The position numbers were made by a program, and so were the translations under genes. From the NCBI GenBank assembly GCA_934796775.1, contig CAKVPH010000005.1, positions 50,281 through 114,280 on the forward strand: a DNA stretch of 64,000 nt, given 5' to 3'. Below, piece by piece: positions 18,706-26,282 of this stretch (within the stretch, counting starts at the first letter, position 1; each line of letters starts with the position of its first letter). The DNA comes from an uncultured Clostridia bacterium (GTDB taxonomy: Bacteria > Bacillota > Clostridia > Christensenellales > Borkfalkiaceae). Under the pieces are notes generated by a model. The model saw only the letters and a program-made list of their open reading frames with translations, was not told where the DNA came from and searched no databases.

Positions 18706-19232
18706 GTGGGCGGGGTAGAAACCCAGATAAATACCGCGTCGGTTTTGCCGTTGTTGGTTATAAAGTGGGTTTTGTCCGCTTTATAATAAAAGCTGTTGCC
18801 TTTTTTGCATGGGATTTTGCGTGCGCCCACGTGCAGGACGATCTGTCCGTTTAAAACGTAGCCGAACTCTTCGCCTTCGTGCGGAACGTCTTCGCTTGTA
18901 GACGCGCCCGGTTTAAGCTCTATCCTTACAGGCTCCATCATGTTTTTCTGAGCGTTAGGAATAAGCCAGTTGATTATCTCGTCACCGTCGGTTTTTTCTA
19001 TAAAATCCTCTTCGCAAAAAACGATTCGTTCTTCTTCGTCCTCGCTGAAAAAGTCTTTAAGCGTTGTGCCGAGTGCCGCTAATATATCCATAAGCGTAGC
19101 TATCGACGGGCTTGTCAGGTCATTTTCTATCTGCGAAATGTAGCCTTTTGTAAGTTCGCATCGGTCGGCAAGTTCGTTTTGTGTAAGGTTGCACTCAAGG
19201 CGCATCGACCTTATTTTTTCTCCTAATTTCAT
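18699..19232 (-). CDS. XRE-cupin transcriptional regulator (PuuR-like), probable pot regulator
   Basis: A 177-aa regulator with an N-terminal helix-turn-helix (about residues 7-60; LTQNELADRCELTKGYISQI) and a C-terminal cupin domain (about 105-172; PHEGEEFGYVLNG, ADKTHFITN). This architecture is that of PuuR-type regulators, which respond to polyamines or other small ligands. It lies directly upstream of potABCD on the same strand, so the most likely task is controlling polyamine uptake. Its own promoter carries an inverted repeat that would suit autoregulation. GAGG-like ribosome site (TTTGAGGTAAAG) before ATG. Confidence 0.88.
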   Translation of the reverse strand: MKLGEKIRSMRLECNLTQNELADRCELTKGYISQIENDLTSPSIATLMDILAALGTTLKDFFSEDEEERIVFCEEDFIEKTDGDEIINWLIPNAQKNMMEPVRIELKPGASTSEDVPHEGEEFGYVLNGQIVLHVGARKIPCKKGNSFYYKADKTHFITNNGKTDAVFIWVSTPPTF

Positions 19233-19260
19233 CTTTACCTCAAAGTATTCGCTTTACAAA

Positions 19261-19330
19261 TTTACTAAACAAAAAGTTTAATAAAAGTAAACAACTCGTT
19301 CATTATATAAATAATTGAAAGTTATGTCAA
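19261..19330 (-). promoter_or_regulatory. Promoter and inverted-repeat operator of the XRE regulator
   Basis: Reading on the minus strand: -35 TTGACA (19330-19325), a 17-base spacer, and -10 TATAAT (19307-19302), a perfect consensus. Downstream lies an inverted repeat TTTACTAAAC-N5-GTTTAATAAA (19261-19285), with 9 of 10 positions matching, located in the untranslated leader where a repressor would block transcription. Confidence 0.7.
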
Positions 19331-19362
19331 ACGTTTTTAAGCCGTTTTTTATTTTTTTAAGC

Positions 19363-19396
19363 AATAAAAAAAATCCGACGTTATTTTGTCGGATTT
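19363..19396 (-). terminator. Terminator of the PH-like gene
   Basis: Stem AAATCCGAC (19371-19379) / GTCGGATTT (19388-19396) with an 8-base loop, followed on the minus strand by a run of eight T. It lies 49 bases downstream of the stop of the gene at 19445-19912. The intervening 19411-19436 carries one copy of the dispersed CCTATAAGTCGATTATC motif. Confidence 0.8.
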
Positions 19397-19410
19397 AAAA
19401 ATTCGTTCAA

Positions 19411-19436
19411 CTTGCCGATAATCGACTTATAGGCGG
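19411..19436 (-). repeat. Copy of dispersed CTATARGTYGATTA motif
   Basis: On the minus strand this reads CCGCCTATAAGTCGATTATC and then GGCAAG. It matches the motif found at the module boundaries of the intergenic repeats at 21.7-22.2 kb and 53.6-54.1 kb and in the terminator stem at 39.24 kb. Confidence 0.55.
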
Positions 19437-19444
19437 GTTTTTTA

Positions 19445-19912
19445 TTAATTTTCGCCTGAATTTTCCGTATTTAAGCAATAAAAGATTTTATCGTTTTTAG
19501 CCTTTAATTCGTCGCAAAAGTTCTCAAATAAATCTTTATCGATATTTATAACCGAGCTAAATAATTTTGCGTCGTAGCTTACAACAAGTTTTTGGCTTGC
19601 TCTGTAAATGGTAACTCTTGTAATGTCTGATATTTTTATTTCGGAAGTTATAATGCCCCAGCGGGTAATAAGTTTATCGTTTGTAATAACGTATTTAGAG
19701 CAAGCGAGCATCGGAATTAAAACAACTATGCCCACCACGCCTACAACTATTGCCAAGATTGCGGAAATATAGTCGTAAGTGCCTGAAGTTTCCGCTACCG
19801 AGATTTCAAGCAAGCGTATAACGTTTAGCGTAATGCAGACAACGGCGGCTAAAATTCCGAGGCAGAAAAGAACTATTTGTAAGGTTGTAAATTTATAGGA
19901 ATATTTTTTCAT
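19445..19912 (-). CDS. Membrane protein with bacterial PH-like domain
   Basis: Small membrane protein, 155 aa. Two hydrophobic helices (about residues 12-34 and 45-68) are followed by a domain with the features of YdbS-type bacterial PH domains: KYVITNDKLITRWGIITSEIKISDITRV (quoted here only by its core VITNDKLITRWG), then RASQKLVVSY and FCDELKAKN. Function unknown; related proteins sit in the membrane. It is a single gene with its own promoter (19942-19970) and terminator. GAGGA lies 6 bases before the ATG. Confidence 0.7.
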   Translation of the reverse strand: MKKYSYKFTTLQIVLFCLGILAAVVCITLNVIRLLEISVAETSGTYDYISAILAIVVGVVGIVVLIPMLACSKYVITNDKLITRWGIITSEIKISDITRVTIYRASQKLVVSYDAKLFSSVINIDKDLFENFCDELKAKNDKIFYCLNTENSGEN

Positions 19913-19941
19913 AATTATCCTCGCAGATAAATTTCGTTTTT

Positions 19942-19970
19942 ATTTTAGCACATTTCCGCGTTTATTTCAA
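19942..19970 (-). promoter_or_regulatory. Promoter of the PH-like gene
   Basis: Minus strand: -35 TTGAAA (19970-19965), 17-base spacer, -10 TAAAAT (19947-19942). Confidence 0.6.
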
Positions 19971-20041
19971 GACTTTTTTTAGTTTTGCGGTAAAATTGCA
20001 GTAAAAAGTGGGGGGAATTCAACGGGTAAAAAGCATTTTTG

Positions 20042-20071
20042 TTGACAAATTTAATTATTATATATTAAAAT
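20042..20071 (+). promoter_or_regulatory. Promoter of the ABC-F gene, close to the ATG
   Basis: -35 TTGACA (20042-20047) and -10 TAAAAT (20066-20071), spacer 18. The expected transcription start (about 20078-20081) coincides with the ATG at 20081, and no Shine-Dalgarno is seen, so the mRNA may be leaderless. Confidence 0.6.
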
Positions 20072-20080
20072 AGATATATT

Positions 20081-21622
20081 ATGAGCGTACTTGAAATAAA
20101 AAACTTAACTCACAGATTTGAAGATAAAGTGATTTTTAACAATGCAAACCTTGCGGTGAACAAGGGGGAGCATATAGGAGTAGTCGGGCTTAACGGCGCG
20201 GGAAAATCTACTTTTATAAATATTATTGCAGATAAACTTACCTACGACGAAGGCGAAGTTTTATGGCTGCCTAATATCCGTAAAGGCTATCTTGATCAGC
20301 ACGCCACGCTTGACGGTTCTAAAACCATAATGGAATATCTTATGGGCGCGTTCGATTATCTTTTTGATCTCGAAAAGCGGCTTGACGCGCTATACGAAAG
20401 TATGGGCGAGTTAAGCGGCGAAGAATTAGATAAAGCGATTGCAAAAAGTTCGCGCATGCAGGAAACTTTGGATAGAGAAGGCTTTTACGATTTAGACGCA
20501 AAGGTCAAAAAAGTTGCAAGCGGCTTGGGCGTAAACTTTTTGGGGTACGATACGCTTATATCGCGACTTTCCGGCGGCGAAAGAGTCAAGGTTATGCTTA
20601 CCAAACTTTTGCTTTCCGAACTCGACATAATGCTTTTGGACGAGCCGACTAACTTCCTTGATATCGAACATATAGACTGGCTTATTAAATATCTTAACGG
20701 GTTTGAAAAGACCTATATGGTTATTTCGCACGACACTAAATTTTTAAATGCGGTAAGCAAGTTTATAGTGGGAATAGAGAACGGTAACATTAAAAAATAT
20801 TCCGGCAATTACGATAAATATCTCGTTCAGCACGAAATGAACGAAAAACAGTATCGCGAAGATTACGAACGTCAGCAGGAACAGATTAAAAAACTTCAGA
20901 CTTATATAGATAAAAACTCTGCTCGGGCGTCTACTGCCGGCATGGCTAACGCGCGCAAAAAACAGCTTGAAAAAATAGAAGTGATGGCAAAGCCTGTAAC
21001 TCATTACGATGCGGAATTCAATTTTCCTTATACCGATTTAAACACCAAGGACTTGCTTGACGTAAAAAATTTAGTGATAGGGTACGACAAGCCGCTTTTA
21101 CCTGCGCTTAATTTTCACATGGGTTCTCAGGATAAGTTATGGGTTCGCGGCACCAACGGCATAGGAAAATCAACTCTTATAAAAACGCTTTTAAAAAAAA
21201 TACCCAGAATAAGCGGCTTTTTTACCTTCCATAACGCCGTAAGAATTGCGTATCTCGAACAAGATCTTGCCTTTGGCGAAACAAACGAATCGGCTTCGTC
21301 ATATTTTTCTTTGTTTTATCCGCGTGCAAGTCAAAAAGAAATCAGGGGTAAACTTGCAAAAGTGGGGCTACTCGGCGAACTTGCAACAAAACCGCTTAAA
21401 AATATGAGCGGGGGCGAGCAGATACGAGCAAAACTTGCGGTTTTAACCGAAACTCCGTCTAATCTTCTTATTTTAGACGAACCTACCAACCATTTAGACG
21501 TAAAAGCAAAAAACGCATTAAAAAAAGCGTTGATTGAATATCCTGGCGCATTGATTCTCGTCAGCCACGAAGAAGACTTTGTTGAAGGTGTTTGCAATAA
21601 AGTAACGCTTTTACGCGATTGA
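20081..21622 (+). CDS. ABC-F family ATPase (ribosome-associated)
   Basis: Soluble protein with two ABC ATPase domains and no membrane segment, 513 aa, the ABC-F layout; these proteins act on the ribosome (translation factors or antibiotic protection). Domain 1: Walker A GLNGAGKST (about residues 36-44), signature LSGGERVK, Walker B DIMLLDEPTNFLD. An interdomain charged linker (about 240-310; YREDYERQQEQIKKLQTYID) follows. Domain 2: Walker A GTNGIGKST (about 357-365), signature MSGGEQIR, Walker B LLILDEPTNHLD. Length and a modest linker resemble the YbiT-like group, but subfamily and any resistance role cannot be fixed from sequence alone. Confidence 0.92.
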   Translation: MSVLEIKNLTHRFEDKVIFNNANLAVNKGEHIGVVGLNGAGKSTFINIIADKLTYDEGEVLWLPNIRKGYLDQHATLDGSKTIMEYLMGAFDYLFDLEKRLDALYESMGELSGEELDKAIAKSSRMQETLDREGFYDLDAKVKKVASGLGVNFLGYDTLISRLSGGERVKVMLTKLLLSELDIMLLDEPTNFLDIEHIDWLIKYLNGFEKTYMVISHDTKFLNAVSKFIVGIENGNIKKYSGNYDKYLVQHEMNEKQYREDYERQQEQIKKLQTYIDKNSARASTAGMANARKKQLEKIEVMAKPVTHYDAEFNFPYTDLNTKDLLDVKNLVIGYDKPLLPALNFHMGSQDKLWVRGTNGIGKSTLIKTLLKKIPRISGFFTFHNAVRIAYLEQDLAFGETNESASSYFSLFYPRASQKEIRGKLAKVGLLGELATKPLKNMSGGEQIRAKLAVLTETPSNLLILDEPTNHLDVKAKNALKKALIEYPGALILVSHEEDFVEGVCNKVTLLRD

Positions 21623-21685
21623 TTTTTAGTATAAAACGTGCTTTTTAAAAGGCGCGTTTTTTTGTGGGGCAAATTTAAAAAGTAA

Positions 21686-22531
21686 GCCTATAGGTTGATT
21701 AATAAGGGATATATGCATATCCCTGTAACCCTTTGCGAAGAGGAATGTTTTTAATAAGTAGCTTTTAATTTAATATTAACTTTAACAAAATAGCACTTTT
21801 CATGTGCTGAAAAGTGCGCAAAAGGCAGCGGGGGCTACTCCGAGGCGCCCCCTGCACCCACGGCACTCCGCATCTCCCCCTTTTGTGTTTTCCCCCTCTT
21901 GTCTAAGCGGGGGAAAAGTGAAAACTATCCTATAGGTTGATTAATAAAGCTTTTTATTATATAAGCTTTCTCCCTTTGGAGAAATTCCCCCAGTGAATTG
22001 GGGGAAATGTCGCGTAAGCGACAAAAGGGGCGCGTCCGCCGCGTAGGCGAAGTGGCGCGAATGCGCCGATAGAGGATTTCTAATAATAGTTTAAAATCAT
22101 TATTATAAAACAAGGTCGCAACTAAAATATAAGAAATCCTCTTCAGTCAACGGCTCGTAAAAATTCGCCGTTGCCAGCTTCCCCAAGCGGGGAAGCCTTG
22201 CATATAAAAGTAACCCTATAGGTTGATTAATAAGGAGTTTATTAAAAAATAATAGTAGGGGAAGATATCATCTTCCCGCATGAAAAAGGAGTATATAAAC
22301 AAGCGGGCGGATAATATCCGCCCGCTACGATTTTTTTAAACATAGTAGAAAACTTAAAACGAGTTGTAAACTTATATTCTCGCAAAAAGCTTATAAGAGG
22401 CAGCCAAGATGCAACGCTACGATTTTTTTAAACATAGTAGAAAACTTAAAACGAGTTGTAAACTTATATTCTCGCAAAAAGCTTATAAGTGGTTACCAAG
22501 ATGCAACGTTACGTTGCCGCCGTCACGCTGC
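21686..22531. repeat. Modular non-coding repeat element, copy A
   Basis: About 850 bases without a credible gene. Three blocks each begin with GCCTATAGGTTGATTAATAA or a variant (21686, 21928, 22214). Block 1 contains GGGATATATGCATATCCC, the perfect hairpin GCACTTTTCA-N5-TGAAAAGTGC (about 21794-21818), then C-rich and G-rich arms (CCCCCTCTTGTCTAAGCGGGGG). Block 2 has several GC-rich stems (CCCCCAGTGAATTGGGGG; GTCGCGTAAGCGAC). Block 3 has GGGAAGAT-ATC-ATCTTCCC and GCGGGCGGATAATATCCGCC. A closely similar element lies at 53621-54199. No open frame with a ribosome site is present. Confidence 0.85.
22323..22506. repeat. 92-bp tandem duplication inside repeat copy A
   Basis: Two copies (about 22323-22414 and 22415-22506), beginning CGCTACGATTTTTTTAAACA and ending near CCAAGATGCAA, differ at a handful of positions. 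The other element (54.07-54.18 kb) has only one, more diverged, version interrupted by the boundary motif. Confidence 0.85.
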
Positions 22532-22604
22532 AGTCTTTTATATTTATATAAAAGGACACAAAAAATAACTTTTAAAATTGATTAAAAATTAAATTAAAAA
22601 AGTG

Positions 22605-22638
22605 TTGATTTTTAAAAGTATGTGGTATATACTTTTAA
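22605..22638 (+). promoter_or_regulatory. Promoter and inverted repeat before the decarboxylase operon
   Basis: -35 TTGATT (22605-22610), 17-base spacer, -10 TATACT (22628-22633). A perfect 10-bp inverted repeat TTAAAAGTAT-N7-ATACTTTTAA (22612-22621 / 22629-22638) covers the spacer and the -10 box and looks like a repressor operator. The leader to the ATG is about 25 bases. Confidence 0.65.
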
Positions 22639-22663
22639 TGTTAAATTATATTGGAGGAGTTTT

Positions 22664-24052
22664 ATGAATAAACTTGAACTACTCAAAATCCGCAGACAAG
22701 AGATACTCAAAGCGGGCAGCGAAATACGCAAGAAAATAGCCGAACTCGTTGATCCTGAATCCTTTGTCGAAACGGACTCTTACAGCTTTTCCGAAAGTGA
22801 ATTTTACGACGGTACGTCTTGCGGAGAAGGCGTGGTAACGGGCAGCGCGACCATAAACGACAACGCTGTTTTTATCATTGCTCAAAACGCACAGGTTTTA
22901 TCCGGCGGCGTAACCGACGCTAACTGCAAAAAGATTGTTAAATGCCAGCAAAAAGCATTAAGAGCGGGCGCTCCCGTGATCTATTTACTTGATACCAAAG
23001 GCGTAGCCGTAGGCGAAGGCGTAAACGTACTCGAAGGCATAGCCGAAGTTCTGGCAATGGCTAACGAACTTATAGGTTCATGCGTTCAGATAGCCGTAAG
23101 CACGGGCGACGTTTTAGGTTCGTTCGCTCTTTTGTATTCCGCATGCGACTATAGCTTTACTTTAAACGGAAGTTGCGTTTCGTACGCAAGCCCGCTCGTT
23201 ATAAGCGCGGCGTCCGGTAAAAAGCTTAGCAAAGACGAAATCGGCGGAATTAAAAGTTCCGATAAAACGGGCGTTTGCGGTATTCAAGCCGAAACCATGC
23301 AGGACGTTCGCAACGCTGTTATCGATATTTTAGCTTATCTTCCCGCATACGGCGGCGACGATGACTGCGCCGACGACTTTAACAGAGCTGCTCCCGCACT
23401 TAACGAGAAAGTATGCGATAAATGTGTTATAGAGGCACTTTTTGATGACGGTAAGCTTTTTGAAACCAACAAAAGCTTTGCTCCCGAAGTAAAAACGGGC
23501 ATGGCAAGAATAGGAGGAATAGCCGTAGGCGCGATAGTATTCGGCGGCGGAGAAAAGGGCGTTGAACTTGACCGCAACATTATTTTAAAAATCAAAAAAC
23601 TAGCATACCTTTGCGAAGAAAACGATTTGCCGCTTATAGCATTAGTAAATGCAGGCGGAATAAAAGCCGATCTTAACACCGCGCTTACTCCCGTAATGAA
23701 AGAAGCGGCAGATTTAAGTTACGCGCTTTACAATCTTTCCACGCCCAGAATAAACGTGGTTTACGGCAAAGCAGTAGGGCTTGGCTACACGCTGTTTGTT
23801 TCAAAAGCACTCGGCGCGGACTACTCGCTCGCGTTTGCAACCGCTAAAATTTCGCTTTTCGATACCGATAAAGGCGCAATGATAGAACTTGCCGGCGTAA
23901 ACGAGGAAAATAAAGACAAAGCCGAAGAAAAGTATGCCGACGAAAATCAGGATCCCGTAAATGCGGCAAGAAAGGGCTATATAGACGATATTATCGAACC
24001 GCAATTTGTCCGCGCACACGTTATCGAGCGTTTGCAGATTTTAACGAGGTGA
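22664..24052 (+). CDS. Carboxyltransferase, MmdA/12S-type (acyl-CoA carboxylase beta family), divergent
   Basis: Subunit expected to move a carboxyl group between an acyl-CoA and biotin. The start at 22664 has GGAGG 8 bases upstream. About 462 aa, shorter than typical MmdA/PccB (about 510). Two crotonase-like halves are visible: the first ends with IGGIKSSDKTGVCGIQAE (family: GGxxxHxxxSGVAH), the second has ARIGGIAVGAIVFGG, GKAVGLGYTLFVSKALGAD and PVNAARKGYIDDII. The usual glycine-rich oxyanion turn of the first half is replaced (STGDVLGSFALLYSACDYSF), so substrate or activity may differ from methylmalonyl-CoA decarboxylase. It is the first gene of a five-gene Na+-pump cluster. Confidence 0.78.
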   Translation: MNKLELLKIRRQEILKAGSEIRKKIAELVDPESFVETDSYSFSESEFYDGTSCGEGVVTGSATINDNAVFIIAQNAQVLSGGVTDANCKKIVKCQQKALRAGAPVIYLLDTKGVAVGEGVNVLEGIAEVLAMANELIGSCVQIAVSTGDVLGSFALLYSACDYSFTLNGSCVSYASPLVISAASGKKLSKDEIGGIKSSDKTGVCGIQAETMQDVRNAVIDILAYLPAYGGDDDCADDFNRAAPALNEKVCDKCVIEALFDDGKLFETNKSFAPEVKTGMARIGGIAVGAIVFGGGEKGVELDRNIILKIKKLAYLCEENDLPLIALVNAGGIKADLNTALTPVMKEAADLSYALYNLSTPRINVVYGKAVGLGYTLFVSKALGADYSLAFATAKISLFDTDKGAMIELAGVNEENKDKAEEKYADENQDPVNAARKGYIDDIIEPQFVRAHVIERLQILTR

Positions 24053-24056
24053 TGGT

Positions 24057-24437
24057 ATGCTCGTAAATTTGTTGGCTGCTAAAGCCGCAGACGCGGCAGG
24101 TAACTATAAAGGAATGTCAAACGAATTCTGGGGAGTATTTACTTTTGTTCTCGGACTGCTTGTTGTTTTTGCCGGAATGGCTTTGCTTGTTTTTTGCGTA
24201 TCAATGGTAGCTAAGGCAATGGAAGGCGGTAAGAAAAAAGACGCAGCAAAAGAATCTTCAGAAGATGACGAGTCGGAAGAAGTTTTGCCCGTTGAAGCCG
24301 CGGCAGAAACCGAAGAAGTTACCGACGAAAAAACTCGGGTTGCCGTAATTGCCGCAGTGCTTGCGTATTTAAGCGCAAACGGCGGAGCGCAAAATGAGTT
24401 TGTTGTTAAAAAAATCAAAAAAATTAAAAATCGATAA
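24057..24437 (+). CDS. Sodium-pump decarboxylase gamma subunit, OadG-like
   Basis: Small membrane protein, 126 aa. One hydrophobic helix (about residues 27-50; FVLGLLVVFAGMALLVFCVS) is followed by a Lys/Glu-rich cytoplasmic part and a C-terminal helix VAVIAAVLAYLSA typical of OadG/MmdD. It links the carboxyltransferase to the membrane beta subunit in Na+-translocating decarboxylases (family knowledge). It starts five bases after the preceding stop; GAGGTG serves as ribosome site. Confidence 0.85.
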   Translation: MLVNLLAAKAADAAGNYKGMSNEFWGVFTFVLGLLVVFAGMALLVFCVSMVAKAMEGGKKKDAAKESSEDDESEEVLPVEAAAETEEVTDEKTRVAVIAAVLAYLSANGGAQNEFVVKKIKKIKNR

Positions 24438-24479
24438 AAATATTAAAATTCAATTCAAAATAAATCAGGAGATATAAAT

Positions 24480-24848
24480 ATGCGTAATTTTATAGTAACC
24501 GTTGACGGAAAACAATATGAAGTAGGCGTTGAAGAAGTAGGAGCTTCCGCAAGCGCAACGCCCGTAGTTACCGAGGTTAAACAGGTAGCGCCTGCCGCTC
24601 CCGCAGCGCAGAAAGTTCCCGCAAAAGCGGTAACTAACGGAACTAAGGTAAAAGCACCTATGCCCGGTCTTATAAAAGCACTTTCTAAAGAAGAAGGCGC
24701 AACCGTTAAAAAAGGCGACGTAATACTCGTACTCGAAGCCATGAAAATGGATAACGATATCACCGCTCCTTGCGACGGTAAAATTTCATACAGAGTAACC
24801 AAAGGCACTAACGTCGATACCGGTGCGCTTATGGCTGTCATCGGCTAA
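24480..24848 (+). CDS. Biotin carrier protein of the decarboxylase
   Basis: A 122-aa biotin/lipoyl-attachment protein. An N-terminal strand MRNFIVTVDGKQYEVGVEEV and an Ala/Pro/Val-rich hinge (residues about 40-60) precede the carrier domain. The biotin site is EAMKMDND with Lys near residue 90, and KAPMPGLI marks the first carrier strand. It shuttles CO2 from the carboxyltransferases to OadB. Ribosome site AGGAG 6 bases before the ATG. Confidence 0.93.
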   Translation: MRNFIVTVDGKQYEVGVEEVGASASATPVVTEVKQVAPAAPAAQKVPAKAVTNGTKVKAPMPGLIKALSKEEGATVKKGDVILVLEAMKMDNDITAPCDGKISYRVTKGTNVDTGALMAVIG

Positions 24849-24860
24849 GGCAGGTGCGAT

Positions 24861-26267
24861 ATGACTTTTGGATTTCATTCGCTTGGCGCAGGCGTATGGG
24901 ATAACGTAGTGTCGTCGCTTAACAATTTGTGGCAAAGTACGGGACTTTACGAACTTTTTGCAAATTTCACCACGACGGGTTGGCAAAACCTCGTCATGAT
25001 AGCGATTTCCTGCGTTCTCGTTTACCTTGCGGTCGTAAAAAAATTCGAGCCGCTGCTATTGCTCCCCATAGCTTTCGGTATGTTTATAGTAAACGTGCCA
25101 GGCGTTTATCGTATTTTGTTCGGTACTAAAGGTTACGTTATAACCGAAATTTATACCGATTTAAATACCGACGCGGTAACAACCGGTTCTGAAGTGGCTC
25201 GCGGAACGATTGCCGAACTGTGTGCAAAATACGGCGCACTTACAGAAACAAAGGACGGCTTGATTGCCGCACTTAACGCTCTTTCGTATACGAAAGGTTC
25301 TTATACCGTGTCGCTTGAGCTTTCAACCGAGCAGGTTATAAGAGATTTTGGTCTTTTCTATTATATATATAAAGGCGTAGACTGGGTAATTTTCCCGCCG
25401 ATCATTTTCTTAGGCATAGGCGCAATGACCGATTTCGGACCGCTGATTGCTAACCCCAAGAGTATGATTATGGGCGCGGCTGCGCAGCTGGGAATATTTA
25501 TTACTTTCTTCGGCGCGCTTTGCATTTTAGGTTATACTCCGCAGGAATCCGCTGCAATAGGTATTATCGGCGGCGCGGACGGACCTACCGCAATTTACGT
25601 CACAAAAAAACTTGCGGAACATTTATTGCCCGCAATAGCTATATCGGCTTATTCGTATATGGCACTTATCCCCATAATACAAAAGCCCATAATGCGCGCT
25701 TTAACCACTCCTAAGGAAAGAGCTATAAAAATGAAACAACTTCGCCCCGTAAGCAAGCTTGAAAGGGTTATGTTTCCGCTTCTCGTTTCGCTTATAGTAG
25801 GCGTGCTTTTGCCGGACGCAATGCCGCTTCTCGGTATGCTCATGCTCGGTAACCTTTTAAGGGAGTCGGGTGTTTGCGGCAGACTTGTGGATACCGCGCA
25901 GAACGGTCTTATGAATACCGTTACTATTTTCTTAGGCGTTATGGTCGGATCTAAAGCAACGGGAAGTTTATTCCTGTCTTTAAGCACTCTCGGCATAATC
26001 GCCCTCGGACTTTTCGCGTTCTGTATGGGAACTGTCGGCGGACTTTTGGTTGCAAAACTTATGTGCAAGATCACAAAAGGACAGATAAATCCGCTTATCG
26101 GTTCGGCGGGCGTATCCGCAGTGCCTATGGCGGCGCGTATTTCGCAGGACGTCGGACGTGAAACCGATCCCGACAACCACTTGCTCATGCACGCAATGGG
26201 ACCTAACGTCGCAGGCGTTATAGGTTCGGCTATTGCGGCGGGCGTATTACTTGCATTATTCGGTTAA
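24861..26267 (+). CDS. oadB: Na+-transporting decarboxylase beta subunit, OadB-like
   Basis: Integral membrane subunit (468 aa, about ten or more helices) that decarboxylates carboxybiotin and pumps Na+ outward. The hallmark GIIGGADGPTAIYV (around residue 236) carries the essential Asp. Other conserved segments: FLGIGAMTDFGPLIANPKS, LGVMVGSKATGSLFL, SAGVSAVPMAARISQDVG and a HAMGPNVAGVIGSA end. Between the first and second helices there is an extra soluble stretch of about 70 residues (about 95-170, rich in Thr and Ala) longer than in classical OadB. Confidence 0.93.
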   Translation: MTFGFHSLGAGVWDNVVSSLNNLWQSTGLYELFANFTTTGWQNLVMIAISCVLVYLAVVKKFEPLLLLPIAFGMFIVNVPGVYRILFGTKGYVITEIYTDLNTDAVTTGSEVARGTIAELCAKYGALTETKDGLIAALNALSYTKGSYTVSLELSTEQVIRDFGLFYYIYKGVDWVIFPPIIFLGIGAMTDFGPLIANPKSMIMGAAAQLGIFITFFGALCILGYTPQESAAIGIIGGADGPTAIYVTKKLAEHLLPAIAISAYSYMALIPIIQKPIMRALTTPKERAIKMKQLRPVSKLERVMFPLLVSLIVGVLLPDAMPLLGMLMLGNLLRESGVCGRLVDTAQNGLMNTVTIFLGVMVGSKATGSLFLSLSTLGIIALGLFAFCMGTVGGLLVAKLMCKITKGQINPLIGSAGVSAVPMAARISQDVGRETDPDNHLLMHAMGPNVAGVIGSAIAAGVLLALFG

Positions 26268-26282
26268 AGGAGATTTATATAA

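Noticed and set aside
21925..22113. Minus-strand reading frame in the modular repeat
   Set aside because: Arg/Thr/Pro-rich translation of GC-rich stems, no ribosome site, and not conserved in the second copy of the element.
22323..22506. Repeat pair considered as a CRISPR array
   Set aside because: Only two near-identical 92-base units without unique spacers of constant size, and no cas genes in the window.
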